A DNA stretch of 64,000 bases from Weimeria sp002480925. Lineage in GTDB: Bacteria; Bacillota; Clostridia; Lachnospirales; Lachnospiraceae. The stretch covers positions 54,862-118,861 of the forward strand of contig NZ_JBQHVU010000007.1 in assembly GCF_052064335.1 (NCBI RefSeq), written 5' to 3'. This document shows positions 35,686 through 44,492 of the stretch, one piece after another. The notes beneath the pieces are model-generated. The model saw nothing but the letters and a program-made list of their open reading frames with translations, had not been told where the DNA came from and searched no databases. The first letter of the stretch is position 1. Each line of letters begins with the position of its first letter. A program made the translations under genes and the position numbers.

Positions 35686-37611
35686 ATGGCAAAAAAGAAG
35701 GAAGAATACGGCGCAGACAGTATAGCGGTCCTCGAGGGACTAGAGGCAGTAAGAGTTCGTCCGGGAATGTACATAGGCTCTACTACCCGCAAGGGCTTAA
35801 ACCACATGATCTACGAGATAGTGGATAATTCAGTGGACGAGCATCTGGCGGGATACTGCGATACTATCCATGTCACCTTGAATGCGGACGGCTCATGCAC
35901 GGTAGAGGATAACGGACGAGGTATACCTGTAGGTATGCATGCCAAGGGAGTCTCGGCAGAGAGAGTCGTGCTTACGACCCTTCATGCAGGAGGAAAGTTC
36001 GACCATTCTGTCTACAAGACCTCCGGCGGGCTTCACGGAGTAGGCTCCTCTGTCGTAAATGCACTTTCGCAATGGATGGATGTCAAGATAAAAAGAGACG
36101 GACATATCTATCACGACAGATACGAGAAGGGAAAGCCGGTCGAAAAGCTTGATGCAGGCCTCCTTCCTGTGATAGGGGACACAAAGGAGACAGGAACTAC
36201 CATCACATTTCTTCCTGATCCGACTATCTTTGAAAAGACCAGGTTCAAGGAGGATGAGATAAAGAACCGCCTGCACGAGACTGCATATCTGAATCCGGAC
36301 CTTACCATAATCTATGATGACGACAGGACCGATGAAAATGAGCATTTCGTCTACCATGAGCCTGACGGTCTTTCCGGCTTCATAAGGGATCTTAATGTAA
36401 ACAGTGAGCCGGTTACAGATATTGTGACCTTAAGCGGTGAAAGTGAAGGCATAAAGGTAGATGTGGCCTTCCAGTTCGTAAATGAATTCCATGAGAACAT
36501 AATGGGCTTCTGCAACAATATCTACAATGCGGAGGGCGGTACCCATATCACGGGCTTCAAGACCATATTTACGACTATCATAAATTCCTATGCCAGAACC
36601 CTTGGTATACTTAAGGATAAGGATCCGAACTTTACCGGTGCTGATGTAAGAAACGGTATCACAGCAGTCATTTCCATAAAGCACCCTGATCCCCGTTTCG
36701 AGGGACAGACCAAGACCAAGCTTGACAACCAGGATGCAGCGAAGGCAGTTTCATCTGTCGTAAATGAAAGGCTTGTCCTCTATTTTGACAGAAATGTCGA
36801 TACCTTAAAGGCTGTTATAGAATGTGCCCAGAAGGCTGCAAAGATCAGAAAGACCGAGGAAAAGGCAAAGACCAACCTGCTTACAAAGCAGAAATACTCG
36901 TTTGATTCAAACGGAAAGCTTGCCAACTGCGAGAGCCGGGATCCTTCAAAATGCGAGATCTTCATAGTAGAGGGAGATTCTGCCGGAGGCTCTGCAAAGA
37001 CTGCAAGGAACAGGATGTATCAGGCCATACTGCCTATCCGCGGAAAGATTCTTAATGTGGAGAAGGCTTCTATAGACAAGGTCCTTGCCAACGCCGAGAT
37101 AAAGACCATGATAAATGCCTTTGGTTGCGGATTCTCAGAGGGCTACGGCAATGATTTCGATATTACCAAGCTTCGCTATGACAAGATAATCATAATGGCT
37201 GATGCCGATGTGGATGGAGCCCATATAGCGACTCTGCTTCTCACTCTTTTCTACAGATTCATGCCTGAGCTTATCTACGAGGGCCATGTCTTCATAGCCA
37301 TGCCTCCTCTCTATAAGGCCATGCCAAAGAAAGGGAAGGAGGAGTATCTCTACGACGACAGGGCACTTGCCGAATACAGAAGGAAGCATAAGGGTGCCTT
37401 TACTCTTCAGAGATATAAGGGACTCGGAGAGATGGACGCTTCCCAGCTATGGGAGACGACCCTTGACCCGGAGCACAGGAAGCTTCGTATGGTAGAGATA
37501 GAGGACGGCCGTATGGCAAGCGATGTAACAGAGATGCTTATGGGAAATGACGTCGAGCCAAGACGGGTGTTTATACATAAGCATGCGAGGGAAGCGGAGC
37601 TGGATGTTTAG
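35686..37611 (+). CDS. parE: Type II topoisomerase subunit B (topoisomerase IV / gyrase B-like)
   Basis: A 641-residue protein. The GHKL ATPase shows EAVRVRPGMYIGST, EIVDNSVDEHLAG and TSGGLHGVGSSVVNALS. The TOPRIM domain shows VEGDSAGGSAK (about residues 426-436) and DADVDGAHIA (about 505-514). It supplies ATP-driven DNA passage with the subunit A encoded 23 bases downstream. As the A subunit lacks a clear GyrA-box, I lean to topoisomerase IV, although the length and C-terminus (RRVFIHKHA) are also gyrase-like. Symbol is therefore tentative. Confidence 0.85.
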   Translation: MAKKKEEYGADSIAVLEGLEAVRVRPGMYIGSTTRKGLNHMIYEIVDNSVDEHLAGYCDTIHVTLNADGSCTVEDNGRGIPVGMHAKGVSAERVVLTTLHAGGKFDHSVYKTSGGLHGVGSSVVNALSQWMDVKIKRDGHIYHDRYEKGKPVEKLDAGLLPVIGDTKETGTTITFLPDPTIFEKTRFKEDEIKNRLHETAYLNPDLTIIYDDDRTDENEHFVYHEPDGLSGFIRDLNVNSEPVTDIVTLSGESEGIKVDVAFQFVNEFHENIMGFCNNIYNAEGGTHITGFKTIFTTIINSYARTLGILKDKDPNFTGADVRNGITAVISIKHPDPRFEGQTKTKLDNQDAAKAVSSVVNERLVLYFDRNVDTLKAVIECAQKAAKIRKTEEKAKTNLLTKQKYSFDSNGKLANCESRDPSKCEIFIVEGDSAGGSAKTARNRMYQAILPIRGKILNVEKASIDKVLANAEIKTMINAFGCGFSEGYGNDFDITKLRYDKIIIMADADVDGAHIATLLLTLFYRFMPELIYEGHVFIAMPPLYKAMPKKGKEEYLYDDRALAEYRRKHKGAFTLQRYKGLGEMDASQLWETTLDPEHRKLRMVEIEDGRMASDVTEMLMGNDVEPRRVFIHKHAREAELDV

Positions 37612-37634
37612 GTGAGAGGTGAGAAGGAGATAAC

Positions 37635-39839
37635 ATGCCACAAGAAATGATCCACTCGGAATATTCCGAGATCATGGAAAAATCATATATTGACTACGCA
37701 ATGAGTGTCATAGTTCAGAGGGCCCTGCCCGATGTGCGTGACGGTCTGAAGCCGGTGCAGAGGCGAACACTCTACGATATGCATGAGCTGGGCATCAGAT
37801 ATAACGGCCCATACAGGAAGAGCGCCCGTATAGTCGGCGATACCATGGGTAAGTATCACCCTCATGGCGATTCGTCTATCTATGATGCTCTTGTCGTGAT
37901 GAGTCAGGACTTCAAGAAGGAGCTGCCCTTAGTCGACGGCCACGGCAACTTCGGCTCCATAGAGGGAGACGGAGCTGCAGCCATGCGATACACGGAGGCA
38001 AGGCTCTCAAAAGTCACCCAGGAGGTCTTTCTTTCTGATCTCGACAAGGATGTGGTAGACTTCGTACCAAACTTCGACGAGACTGAAAAGGAGCCGTCTG
38101 TCCTTCCTGTCCGTATACCAAATATCCTGATAAACGGAGCCGAGGGAATAGCAGTAGGGATGGCTACATCCATCCCAACCCATAATCCGGGAGAGGTCAT
38201 AGACCTGTGTATAAACTATATGAAAAACCCTGACATGTCTACAGAACAGGCCATGAGGTTTGTCAAGGGACCGGATTTCCCGACAGGTGGCATAGTCACA
38301 AACAAGGACGATCTCCTTTCTATTTATTCGACTGGACAGGGAAGGATAAAGCTCCGCGGAAGGGTAGTCACAGAGCCTGGAAAGGCCGGACACACAAAGG
38401 TGGTTGTGACCGAGATACCATATACCATGATAGGAGCCGGAATAGGAAAGTTCTTGTCAGACGTTGCTGCTCTTCAGGAAAACCATCTGACAAACGATAT
38501 CTCTGATATATCAAACCAGTCCTCCAAGGAGGGCATAAGGATAGTCATAGACCTGAAGAGGGGAGCCGATGTAGAAAACTTCATCAACCTCCTATACAAG
38601 AAGACCAAGCTCGAGGATACCTTCGGAGTGAATATGCTCTGTGTCTGCGACGGGCGTCCTGAGACCCTTGGACTGATACCTCTTATCAGGCATCATGTGG
38701 ACTTTCGCTATGAGCTATGCAGGAGAAAGTATACTACCCTTCTCAACAAGGAAAGAGAAAAGAAGGAGATCCAGGAGGGACTTATAAAGGCCTGCGACTG
38801 CATTGACCTCATTATTGAGATTCTTCGCGGCAGCAAGGACAGGAAGATGGCCTGCAACTGTCTGGTAAACGGAGTGACCGATGGCATCAGCTTCAAGTCA
38901 GAGAGATCAAGGAAGGCAGCGGCTACTCTTCTTTTCACAGAAAAGCAGGCGGACGCTATACTTGACATGAAGCTCTATCGTCTGATTGGACTTGAGATAG
39001 AGGCCCTTCGTGGAGACTATGAGAAGACCCTCAAGAATATCTCGACTTATTCTGATATCCTTTCGAACCGCACATCGATGACTAAGGTAATAATAGACGA
39101 CCTTAAGAGTCTCAAAAAGGAATATTCGATCGAGAGAAGGACTACTATCGACAATGTAGCTGAGGCTGTAGTAAGAGAGAAGCCTATAGAGGAGATAGAT
39201 CAGGTAGTCCTTATAGACAGATTCGGATACGCCAGAGGAATAGATATGGCCACATACGAGAGAAACAAGGAGGCGGCCATAAACGAAAGCCGTCGGGTCA
39301 TTTTCTGCAAGAATACAGACAGGCTTGTCATATTTACTGACAGTGGAAAGGCTCATACCATAAAGGTCCTTGATCTGCCAATGGGAAAGTTCCGTGACAA
39401 GGGAGAGCCTGTCGATAACGTAAGTAATTATGACGGTACAAAGGAAAGAGGGGTTTTTGTCGCACCACTTTCTGAAATCATAGAAAAAGAGGTGTATTTT
39501 GTCACCAAAAGGGGTATGATAAAGAAGACAGGTGGAGATGAATTCGAGACGACGAGGAAGACTATTGCTGCGACAAAGCTCAAGGACCATGATAGTCTTG
39601 TAGCAGCAGGCTTTGCAGAGAAGGGATCCTCTGTACTTATCAGGACGGATAAGGGATACAGATTGCGGATAGAGTGCAGCGATATAGCCTCGATGCACAA
39701 GACATCTGTAGGAAACTGCGGGATAAAGCTCCATAAGGAGGATTTCGTAGAGGAGGCCCTTAACTATGATGATACGAGCGATCAGCTTGCAGGGATCGAT
39801 CCGGGAAGACCCGGGAGCTATGGAAGCAGAAAAAGGTGA
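37635..39839 (+). CDS. parC: Type II topoisomerase subunit A (topoisomerase IV / gyrase A-like)
   Basis: A 734-residue protein. The winged-helix breakage domain shows ALPDVRDGLKPVQRR and the quinolone-determining region HPHGDSSIYDALVVMSQ with Ser and Asp at the usual wild-type positions. The catalytic Tyr lies in AAMRYTEARLS (about residue 119). A reduced beta-pinwheel C-terminal domain follows (about 510-715), without the QRRGGKG GyrA-box that gives supercoiling, which favours a decatenating topoisomerase IV. Partner of the 35686 gene. GAGAAGGAG precedes the ATG. Confidence 0.85.
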   Translation: MPQEMIHSEYSEIMEKSYIDYAMSVIVQRALPDVRDGLKPVQRRTLYDMHELGIRYNGPYRKSARIVGDTMGKYHPHGDSSIYDALVVMSQDFKKELPLVDGHGNFGSIEGDGAAAMRYTEARLSKVTQEVFLSDLDKDVVDFVPNFDETEKEPSVLPVRIPNILINGAEGIAVGMATSIPTHNPGEVIDLCINYMKNPDMSTEQAMRFVKGPDFPTGGIVTNKDDLLSIYSTGQGRIKLRGRVVTEPGKAGHTKVVVTEIPYTMIGAGIGKFLSDVAALQENHLTNDISDISNQSSKEGIRIVIDLKRGADVENFINLLYKKTKLEDTFGVNMLCVCDGRPETLGLIPLIRHHVDFRYELCRRKYTTLLNKEREKKEIQEGLIKACDCIDLIIEILRGSKDRKMACNCLVNGVTDGISFKSERSRKAAATLLFTEKQADAILDMKLYRLIGLEIEALRGDYEKTLKNISTYSDILSNRTSMTKVIIDDLKSLKKEYSIERRTTIDNVAEAVVREKPIEEIDQVVLIDRFGYARGIDMATYERNKEAAINESRRVIFCKNTDRLVIFTDSGKAHTIKVLDLPMGKFRDKGEPVDNVSNYDGTKERGVFVAPLSEIIEKEVYFVTKRGMIKKTGGDEFETTRKTIAATKLKDHDSLVAAGFAEKGSSVLIRTDKGYRLRIECSDIASMHKTSVGNCGIKLHKEDFVEEALNYDDTSDQLAGIDPGRPGSYGSRKR

Positions 39840-39844
39840 CGTTT

Positions 39845-40645
39845 ATGAGAAGAGCTATCAGTAAAAACTATACCGCGATGATGGCAGTAGTAGTACTTTC
39901 AGTGCTCCTTGTGATTTCAGGAGCAATTCTTTGTGCTTTTCCTTCATTTCCGGTCGCGGGATTTCTCTATGTGATAAGCGGCTTTTCTATAGTCGGCGGA
40001 GTTTGGCTTATCCTGCGTTTCTTCATGAAGGAGGAGTACAGGGCGGTTTCAAACTACGACTTTTCACTTGGGGTCCTGCTGGTTACAGCCGGAGTTCTTC
40101 TTATAATAACGGGTAAGAGTCTGGTACCGTATTTCATCTATGTGACAGCAGTGCTTCTGATCCTTCTGGGAGTTGTCACGCTGCAGTTTTTCCTCCAGTG
40201 CGCATTCATGAGAGGACCGTTTTCTGCGATAATAAATTTCCTGATAGCAGGCGCTGTTATGGCCCTCGGTATCTGTATCTTTATAGAGGATCAGGGGATA
40301 ATAATAAAAAACATCCGTCTAATAAATGCAGGCGTTATGGGATCTGGAATACTGGGAATCCTTTCGCTTCTTATGACCTATATCAGAAGCGTAAGATACG
40401 ACCGTTTCCTTGAGCTATCAGCAGCCCGCAATAAGGAAGATGAGCCATATGTTGAGACCTATCTCGATGTGAAGAGATCCCGTGACAGAAACCTTGAGGA
40501 TCAGCCATTTACGGTAAAGGATCTCCCGCCAGAACCGAATCCAGGAAGACCTTGGAATGAGGCCGAAAGCACAGAGACGAGGACGAGCGAAGCAAAGTCC
40601 GAGTCCTGTGCGAGGCCGTCCTCTGAGATTGGTGAGAGCAAGTGA
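39845..40645 (+). CDS. Multi-pass membrane protein, DUF308/HdeD-like
   Basis: A 266-residue protein with six predicted hydrophobic segments between about residues 12 and 180, in the paired arrangement of DUF308 (HdeD-like) proteins. The cytosolic tail (about 190-266) is hydrophilic. Its last about 27 residues (STETRTSEAKSESCARPSSE) are encoded by the first copy of the 74-base repeat at 40564-40637, so the natural C-terminus may have been replaced by repeat sequence. ATG 39845 is chosen over GTG 39836, which overlaps the topoisomerase stop. Function unknown. Confidence 0.65.
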   Translation: MRRAISKNYTAMMAVVVLSVLLVISGAILCAFPSFPVAGFLYVISGFSIVGGVWLILRFFMKEEYRAVSNYDFSLGVLLVTAGVLLIITGKSLVPYFIYVTAVLLILLGVVTLQFFLQCAFMRGPFSAIINFLIAGAVMALGICIFIEDQGIIIKNIRLINAGVMGSGILGILSLLMTYIRSVRYDRFLELSAARNKEDEPYVETYLDVKRSRDRNLEDQPFTVKDLPPEPNPGRPWNEAESTETRTSEAKSESCARPSSEIGESK

Positions 40646-40755
40646 AACGCAGCTCGAACCTAGCGAAGAGGACATCCTTAGCGAAAGCACAGAGACGAGG
40701 ACGAGCGAAGCGAAGCCCGAGTCCTGTGCGAGGCCGTCCTCTGAGATTGGTGAGA
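40564..40755. repeat. 74-base direct repeat, two copies
   Basis: Copies at 40564-40637 and 40682-40755 differ at two positions and are 118 bases apart start to start. Each contains internal inverted segments (GAGGAC...GTCCTC), suggesting a foldable unit. The first copy codes the tail of the DUF308-like protein; the second is noncoding or in a short dead-end frame. The repeat is more GC-rich than its surroundings and looks like a dispersed repeat element. Confidence 0.85.
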
Positions 40756-40762
40756 AATGATC

Positions 40763-40783
40763 GAGCCTTCGGGCTCTTTTTTT
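40763..40783 (+). terminator. Rho-independent terminator
   Basis: GAGCC and GGCTC pair around TTCG, followed by seven Ts. It ends the ilvA-topoisomerase-DUF308 transcript. Confidence 0.88.
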
Positions 40784-40807
40784 ATTGGAGATTCGAGTCC
40801 CTGAATC

Positions 40808-40978
40808 CTACCCCTTTCCTTCCATATTCGATAACGAATAAATTATCATCTGATTGATCAGTTCATTCCTGCTGACGTCTGCTTCCTGTGCCTTGGTGTC
40901 CACAATCTGCAATAGATCAGCGGGTATACGGAGAGATATGACTTCCTTTTCGGGCTTACGAATTACAAATTTAGACAT
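40808..40978 (-). CDS. Small ribbon-helix-helix DNA-binding protein (CopG/Arc type)
   Basis: A 56-residue protein on the minus strand. The N-terminal strand motif EVISLRIPADLLQIVD (about residues 12-27) and the helix pair ending SRNELINQMIIYSL (about 36-49) are the pattern of CopG/Arc-type repressors and antitoxins. AAAGGAG lies 6 bases before the ATG (positions 40978-40976 read on the minus strand). A minus-strand TATAAT at 40999-41004 overlaps the promoter of the divergent capsule operon, so the protein is placed to repress itself and that operon. No toxin gene is next to it. Domain call from sequence pattern; target inferred. Confidence 0.72.
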   Translation of the reverse strand: MSKFVIRKPEKEVISLRIPADLLQIVDTKAQEADVSRNELINQMIIYSLSNMEGKG

Positions 40979-40993
40979 TTTGAGCTCCTTTGC

Positions 40994-41022
40994 TTGACAT
41001 TATATTTCAAAAACTATAGAAT
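40994..41022 (+). promoter_or_regulatory. Sigma-A promoter of the capsule operon
   Basis: Consensus TTGACA at 40994-40999 and TAGAAT at 41017-41022, 17 bases apart. The minus-strand -10 of the ribbon-helix-helix gene lies within the spacer. A GACGTC palindrome at 41028-41033, at the expected transcript start, could be an operator. Confidence 0.85.
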
Positions 41023-41027
41023 AAATA

Positions 41028-41084
41028 GACGTCAGAAACAGATATCACCATTCGAATACAGAAACGATATCTGAAATGACAGTC
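41028..41084 (+). promoter_or_regulatory. Leader hairpin of the capsule operon
   Basis: Paired arms: GAC 41028-41030 with GTC 41082-41084, GTCA 41031-41034 with TGAC 41077-41080, and CAGATATC 41039-41046 with GATATCTG 41066-41073, leaving a 19-base loop. It fills almost the whole untranslated leader and ends 3 bases before the AAGGAGG of the first gene. No U-run follows, so it is not a simple terminator. Confidence 0.7.
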
Positions 41085-41099
41085 ATAAGGAGGTGCGCT

Positions 41100-41828
41100 T
41101 TGTCCGAGATATATGATTTCCATTGTCATATTCTGCCAGGGATAGATGATGGGAGCCGGGACATAGAGATGACAGATGCGATGCTTCGGGCAGAGGAGGA
41201 GCAGGGGGTAGACCATATCCTTTTTACTCCTCATTTCTACGCTCAGCAGCAATCCGGATCTGAATTCTTAAGGCACAGGGGAAATGCATTCGATAAGGTA
41301 AAGAGCCTGATCGATTCCAAGGGTTATGCGATAGAAACAAGGGCAGCCGCCGAGACCTATTTTTTCAAGGGTATCTCGGAGGCCGGTATTCTTGATGATC
41401 TCTGCATGCAAACGGATTCGGCGCAGGTCCTTTTTGTCGAGATGCCGTTTACCCAGTGGAGAAGGTCCATGTATCAGGAGGTAAAGGCACTTATCGAGAA
41501 GAGGCAGCTTACGGTCGTGCTGGTGCATATAGAGAGATTCTATAAGTTCCAGAAGGATAAGACCATATGGGACCAGATATTTTCCCTGCCGGTAATAGCC
41601 CAGCACAATGCCGGCATCTATAAGGGCCTTATGACAAGGGGGCTGGGGCTTCGTACCATTAAGGAGCACTGGCCAGTGATACTGGGCAGCGATGCCCATA
41701 ATACTACGTCAAGACCCTGCAATATGGCAGATGGCAGAAGGGTGATAGAGAAGAAGCTTGGAGCAGCGGCTCTGTCACGGATAGATAACAGGAGCAGGAG
41801 GCTATGGACCGACGGCACGATAAACTGA
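41100..41828 (+). CDS. CpsB/CapC-type manganese-dependent protein-tyrosine phosphatase (PHP domain)
   Basis: A 242-residue PHP-domain protein. The metal motif FHCHILPGIDDGS is at residues 6-18, with later TPHFYAQ, an HIERF and GSDAHN metal-ligand set. CpsB proteins dephosphorylate the tyrosine tail of CpsD kinases and so control capsule assembly; the matching kinase is encoded at 43718. TTG at 41100 is taken as start: AAGGAGG lies 6 bases upstream and the product then begins where family members begin. Overlaps the next gene by 25 bases. Confidence 0.88.
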   Translation: MSEIYDFHCHILPGIDDGSRDIEMTDAMLRAEEEQGVDHILFTPHFYAQQQSGSEFLRHRGNAFDKVKSLIDSKGYAIETRAAAETYFFKGISEAGILDDLCMQTDSAQVLFVEMPFTQWRRSMYQEVKALIEKRQLTVVLVHIERFYKFQKDKTIWDQIFSLPVIAQHNAGIYKGLMTRGLGLRTIKEHWPVILGSDAHNTTSRPCNMADGRRVIEKKLGAAALSRIDNRSRRLWTDGTIN

Positions 41829-42838
41829 ATCTGATCGCTGCGGTAGTTGTAGCAGTCATAGCGGTCCTGGTTATTTTTCTGGCCTTTAAGGGGCTGTCAG
41901 AAAGAAATAAGGGAGTGGATATGACGACAGAGGATGCATCAGCAGATGCAGCCAGTACAGAGAAGACGCCTGTGATCACTCTTGGCCTGAATGACTATAC
42001 CTATAAGGATGATATCACTAATTTCCTTATCATAGGTACAGACCACAGCGGAAGCTACAGCAATGACAAGGGAAAGGATTATCACGGAGAGATGGCCGAC
42101 TTCCTTCTAGTCATTTCCATAAACGACACCAGGGGGACCTATACACTTCTTCCTATAGACAGGGATACCATGACAAAGGTCTATATGATGAACGACAAAG
42201 GCAAGTCATATGCCTCGACTACAGAGCAGATCTGCACGGCCCATTGGTATGGCGGAAATGAGAAGCAGAGCTGCAGGAATACAGTAAGGGCAGTATCAGA
42301 CCTGCTCGGCGGCCTTCCGATAAAGGCATACTACAGTATAGGCATGGATCAGATCAAAAAGATAAACCATGCAGTAGGAGGCGTTACAGTAAAGGTCAAA
42401 GGTGACTTCAGCGCGATAGATCCGTCTCTTAAAGAAGGGGCGACCATCCATCTGAGCGACGATCAGGCCTTTACCTATGTCCATGAGAGACGTGATATGC
42501 CGGATGACAACCGTAACTCAGCCAGGATGGGCAGGCAGCAGCAGTATATGGATGCCTTTATCAGGGCAGCAAAGGAGAAGACAGAGGAAGAGCCGTCGTT
42601 TGCGAATGATTTGTATTCAGAGCTTACTGATCAGGCGGTCACGAACATGAACGGACATGAAGTGAGCTACCTGCTCAATACATTTGCGACAAAGGATCTG
42701 ACAGGAAGCCTTCATATAGAAGGAAAGTACAAAGAAGGAAAGATACTTGACGATGACAGGCCTCACGGTATGTTTAGTGCGGATCAGTCATCCATATTCG
42801 ATAATCTGAGCACAATGCTGGGACTTTCGGCTAAGTAA
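41804..42838 (+). CDS. LytR-CpsA-Psr (LCP) family protein
   Basis: A 344-residue protein with a short cytosolic N-terminus, one membrane anchor (about residues 9-29) and the extracellular LCP domain. Visible motifs are FLIIGTDHSG, the polyprenyl-phosphate Arg region LPIDRDTMTKV (about 111-121), VGGVTVKV and ERRDMPDDNRNSARMGRQQQ (about 228-247). LCP enzymes ligate lipid-linked polysaccharide or teichoic acid to peptidoglycan, so this is the likely wall-attachment step for the polymer. Starts within the 3' end of the phosphatase gene. Confidence 0.88.
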   Translation: MDRRHDKLNLIAAVVVAVIAVLVIFLAFKGLSERNKGVDMTTEDASADAASTEKTPVITLGLNDYTYKDDITNFLIIGTDHSGSYSNDKGKDYHGEMADFLLVISINDTRGTYTLLPIDRDTMTKVYMMNDKGKSYASTTEQICTAHWYGGNEKQSCRNTVRAVSDLLGGLPIKAYYSIGMDQIKKINHAVGGVTVKVKGDFSAIDPSLKEGATIHLSDDQAFTYVHERRDMPDDNRNSARMGRQQQYMDAFIRAAKEKTEEEPSFANDLYSELTDQAVTNMNGHEVSYLLNTFATKDLTGSLHIEGKYKEGKILDDDRPHGMFSADQSSIFDNLSTMLGLSAK

Positions 42839-42851
42839 AAGGATAAGAGAA

Positions 42852-43718
42852 GTGAGCGACGAGCGGATAGAGAAAAAAGAAAACCTGATAGCGGATGAGG
42901 CCGCAAACGATGATGAGGTGGAGGTAGACCTTGGGGAGCTGTTTTATTTTTACAGATCCCACCTGGTATCCATAATCCTGGTATTCATACTCGGTGCCCT
43001 TGCAGCGGGAGCTATAGCATTTTATCTGGTGACGCCTAAGTATACAGCTACCAGTAAGCTCTATATGGTCTCATCATCGACCAAGTCAGTCGTAGATATT
43101 TCGGATTTTAATATAGGAACATCACTGTCTCAGGACTACGTGGAGGTTCTTAAGACAAGACCAGTATATGAGTCAGTGATCGATAAGCTCCATCTGGACT
43201 ATAACTACAGACAGCTATCAAAGATGATAAAGACCTCTGTGGTAGGAGATACGAGAATAGTCCAGATAGATGTGACGGATACCGATCCGAAGGAGGCAAG
43301 GGATATAGCAAATGCCGTAGCCGATGCCGCAGTAGAGCAGGTGCCGCGTACCATGGAGACCTCGGAGCCTCATATAATAGAGCCAGCCATAGTGCCGGAC
43401 GAGCAGTCATCACCTCATCTGCTTATAGATATAGTGGCCGGTGGTCTGGCCGGACTTGTAATAATGCTTGTGATGCTTACAGTATCATTTATCTCTGATG
43501 ATACCTTCCAGTCAGGAGAGGATGTGGAGAAGATGTTCGGAGTCATGCCTCTTACAGTTATCCCTGAGTCGGATCTGGGAATCCTGAATGAGAAGAATGA
43601 GTCAGATGACGATGACAAAGCCAACCGAAGAAGGGCGAAGGCCATGGCAAAGAACCGAAAGGCAAATGAGAGGGCCAGAGCAAGGTCGATGAAGAAGGCA
43701 GCCAGGAGGAGAAGATAA
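42852..43718 (+). CDS. Wzz/CpsC-type polysaccharide chain-length determinant
   Basis: A 288-residue protein with two membrane segments (about residues 35-58 and 190-213) around an extracellular domain (LVTPKYTATSKLYM, PTY-type DPKEARDIANAVAD). The cytosolic tail is long and very basic (repeated Arg-Lys, about 245-288). It is the adaptor that activates the CpsD kinase and sets chain length. GTG start at 42852, with AAGAGAAG before it. Its stop TAA overlaps the cpsD-like ATG by one base. Confidence 0.87.
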   Translation: MSDERIEKKENLIADEAANDDEVEVDLGELFYFYRSHLVSIILVFILGALAAGAIAFYLVTPKYTATSKLYMVSSSTKSVVDISDFNIGTSLSQDYVEVLKTRPVYESVIDKLHLDYNYRQLSKMIKTSVVGDTRIVQIDVTDTDPKEARDIANAVADAAVEQVPRTMETSEPHIIEPAIVPDEQSSPHLLIDIVAGGLAGLVIMLVMLTVSFISDDTFQSGEDVEKMFGVMPLTVIPESDLGILNEKNESDDDDKANRRRAKAMAKNRKANERARARSMKKAARRRR

Positions 43719-44482
43719 TGCAGGAAATAGAGATAAAGAACCTGGGCGAGCTGCCATATGCAGTCGAGGAGGCCATGAACCGGCTCAGGATCAATGTGGG
43801 CTTCATGGGAAGCGATGTGAAGAAGATAATGGTCACATCGACGACCCCAAATGAGGGGAAGAGCTTTATCGCTATGCAGCTTTTCGCCCAGATGGCAAGG
43901 TCAGGCATGAAGTCGCTCTTTATAGACTGTGATCTGAGGAAGTCTATACTCAGTGACAAGTACGGAATGACAGTCACAGGGGCAGATGGCTACAGCGCCT
44001 TCACTGCCAGACCGCAGAGGGGCACCAGCTACTGTCTGTCGCATGACGGAGAGTTTGATGACTGTATATACAGGGTGAAGGGCATACCTGATGCCTATAT
44101 AATGCCTAATACTGACAATATAGTCAATCCCTCGATGCTTTTTGAGAAGAGCAGGTTCTCTGACCTTCTTAGGTATGCATCGCTTAAATATAAATATGTC
44201 TTTCTCGATGTGCCGCCGCTCGATCTGGTGGCCGACGGAGAACAGATAGGAAGCAAATGCGACGGGGCTATCCTTGTCGTTAGAGGAGGGATAACCTCGA
44301 GAAACATGGCAAAGCATTCTGCCATGCAGCTCGAGAGGGCCGGATGCCCACTGCTTGGGATAGTCTTGAACCGTGTCGAGGGAGCCAAGGGCGGCTACTA
44401 TTACAAGAAGTACGGCGGCTATTATGGCAAGAGCAAGTACTACGGTAAGGACAAGCAGTACTATTACGGCAAGAATAAATGA
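43718..44482 (+). CDS. CpsD/CapB-type bacterial tyrosine kinase
   Basis: A 254-residue BY-kinase. Walker A TTPNEGKS is at about residues 42-49, Walker A' LFIDCDLRKS at about 67-76 and Walker B VFLDVPPLDL at about 161-170. The C-terminus is a Tyr/Gly/Lys cluster (GGYYYKKYGGYYGKSKYYGK) that is the autophosphorylation tail. It works with the Wzz-like protein and is reversed by the CpsB phosphatase. One-base overlap with the upstream gene. Confidence 0.93.
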   Translation: MQEIEIKNLGELPYAVEEAMNRLRINVGFMGSDVKKIMVTSTTPNEGKSFIAMQLFAQMARSGMKSLFIDCDLRKSILSDKYGMTVTGADGYSAFTARPQRGTSYCLSHDGEFDDCIYRVKGIPDAYIMPNTDNIVNPSMLFEKSRFSDLLRYASLKYKYVFLDVPPLDLVADGEQIGSKCDGAILVVRGGITSRNMAKHSAMQLERAGCPLLGIVLNRVEGAKGGYYYKKYGGYYGKSKYYGKDKQYYYGKNK

Positions 44483-44492
44483 TCTGGTATCC

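Noticed and set aside
38907..39734. 275-codon minus-strand open frame opposite the topoisomerase A gene
   Set aside because: It is the antisense of well-conserved coding sequence, has no start signals and a Leu/Tyr/Ser-rich product with no family features.
40808..40978. Toxin-antitoxin pair with the ribbon-helix-helix gene
   Set aside because: No toxin-sized frame lies on the minus strand next to it. The downstream sequence is the repeat and terminator of the opposite gene.
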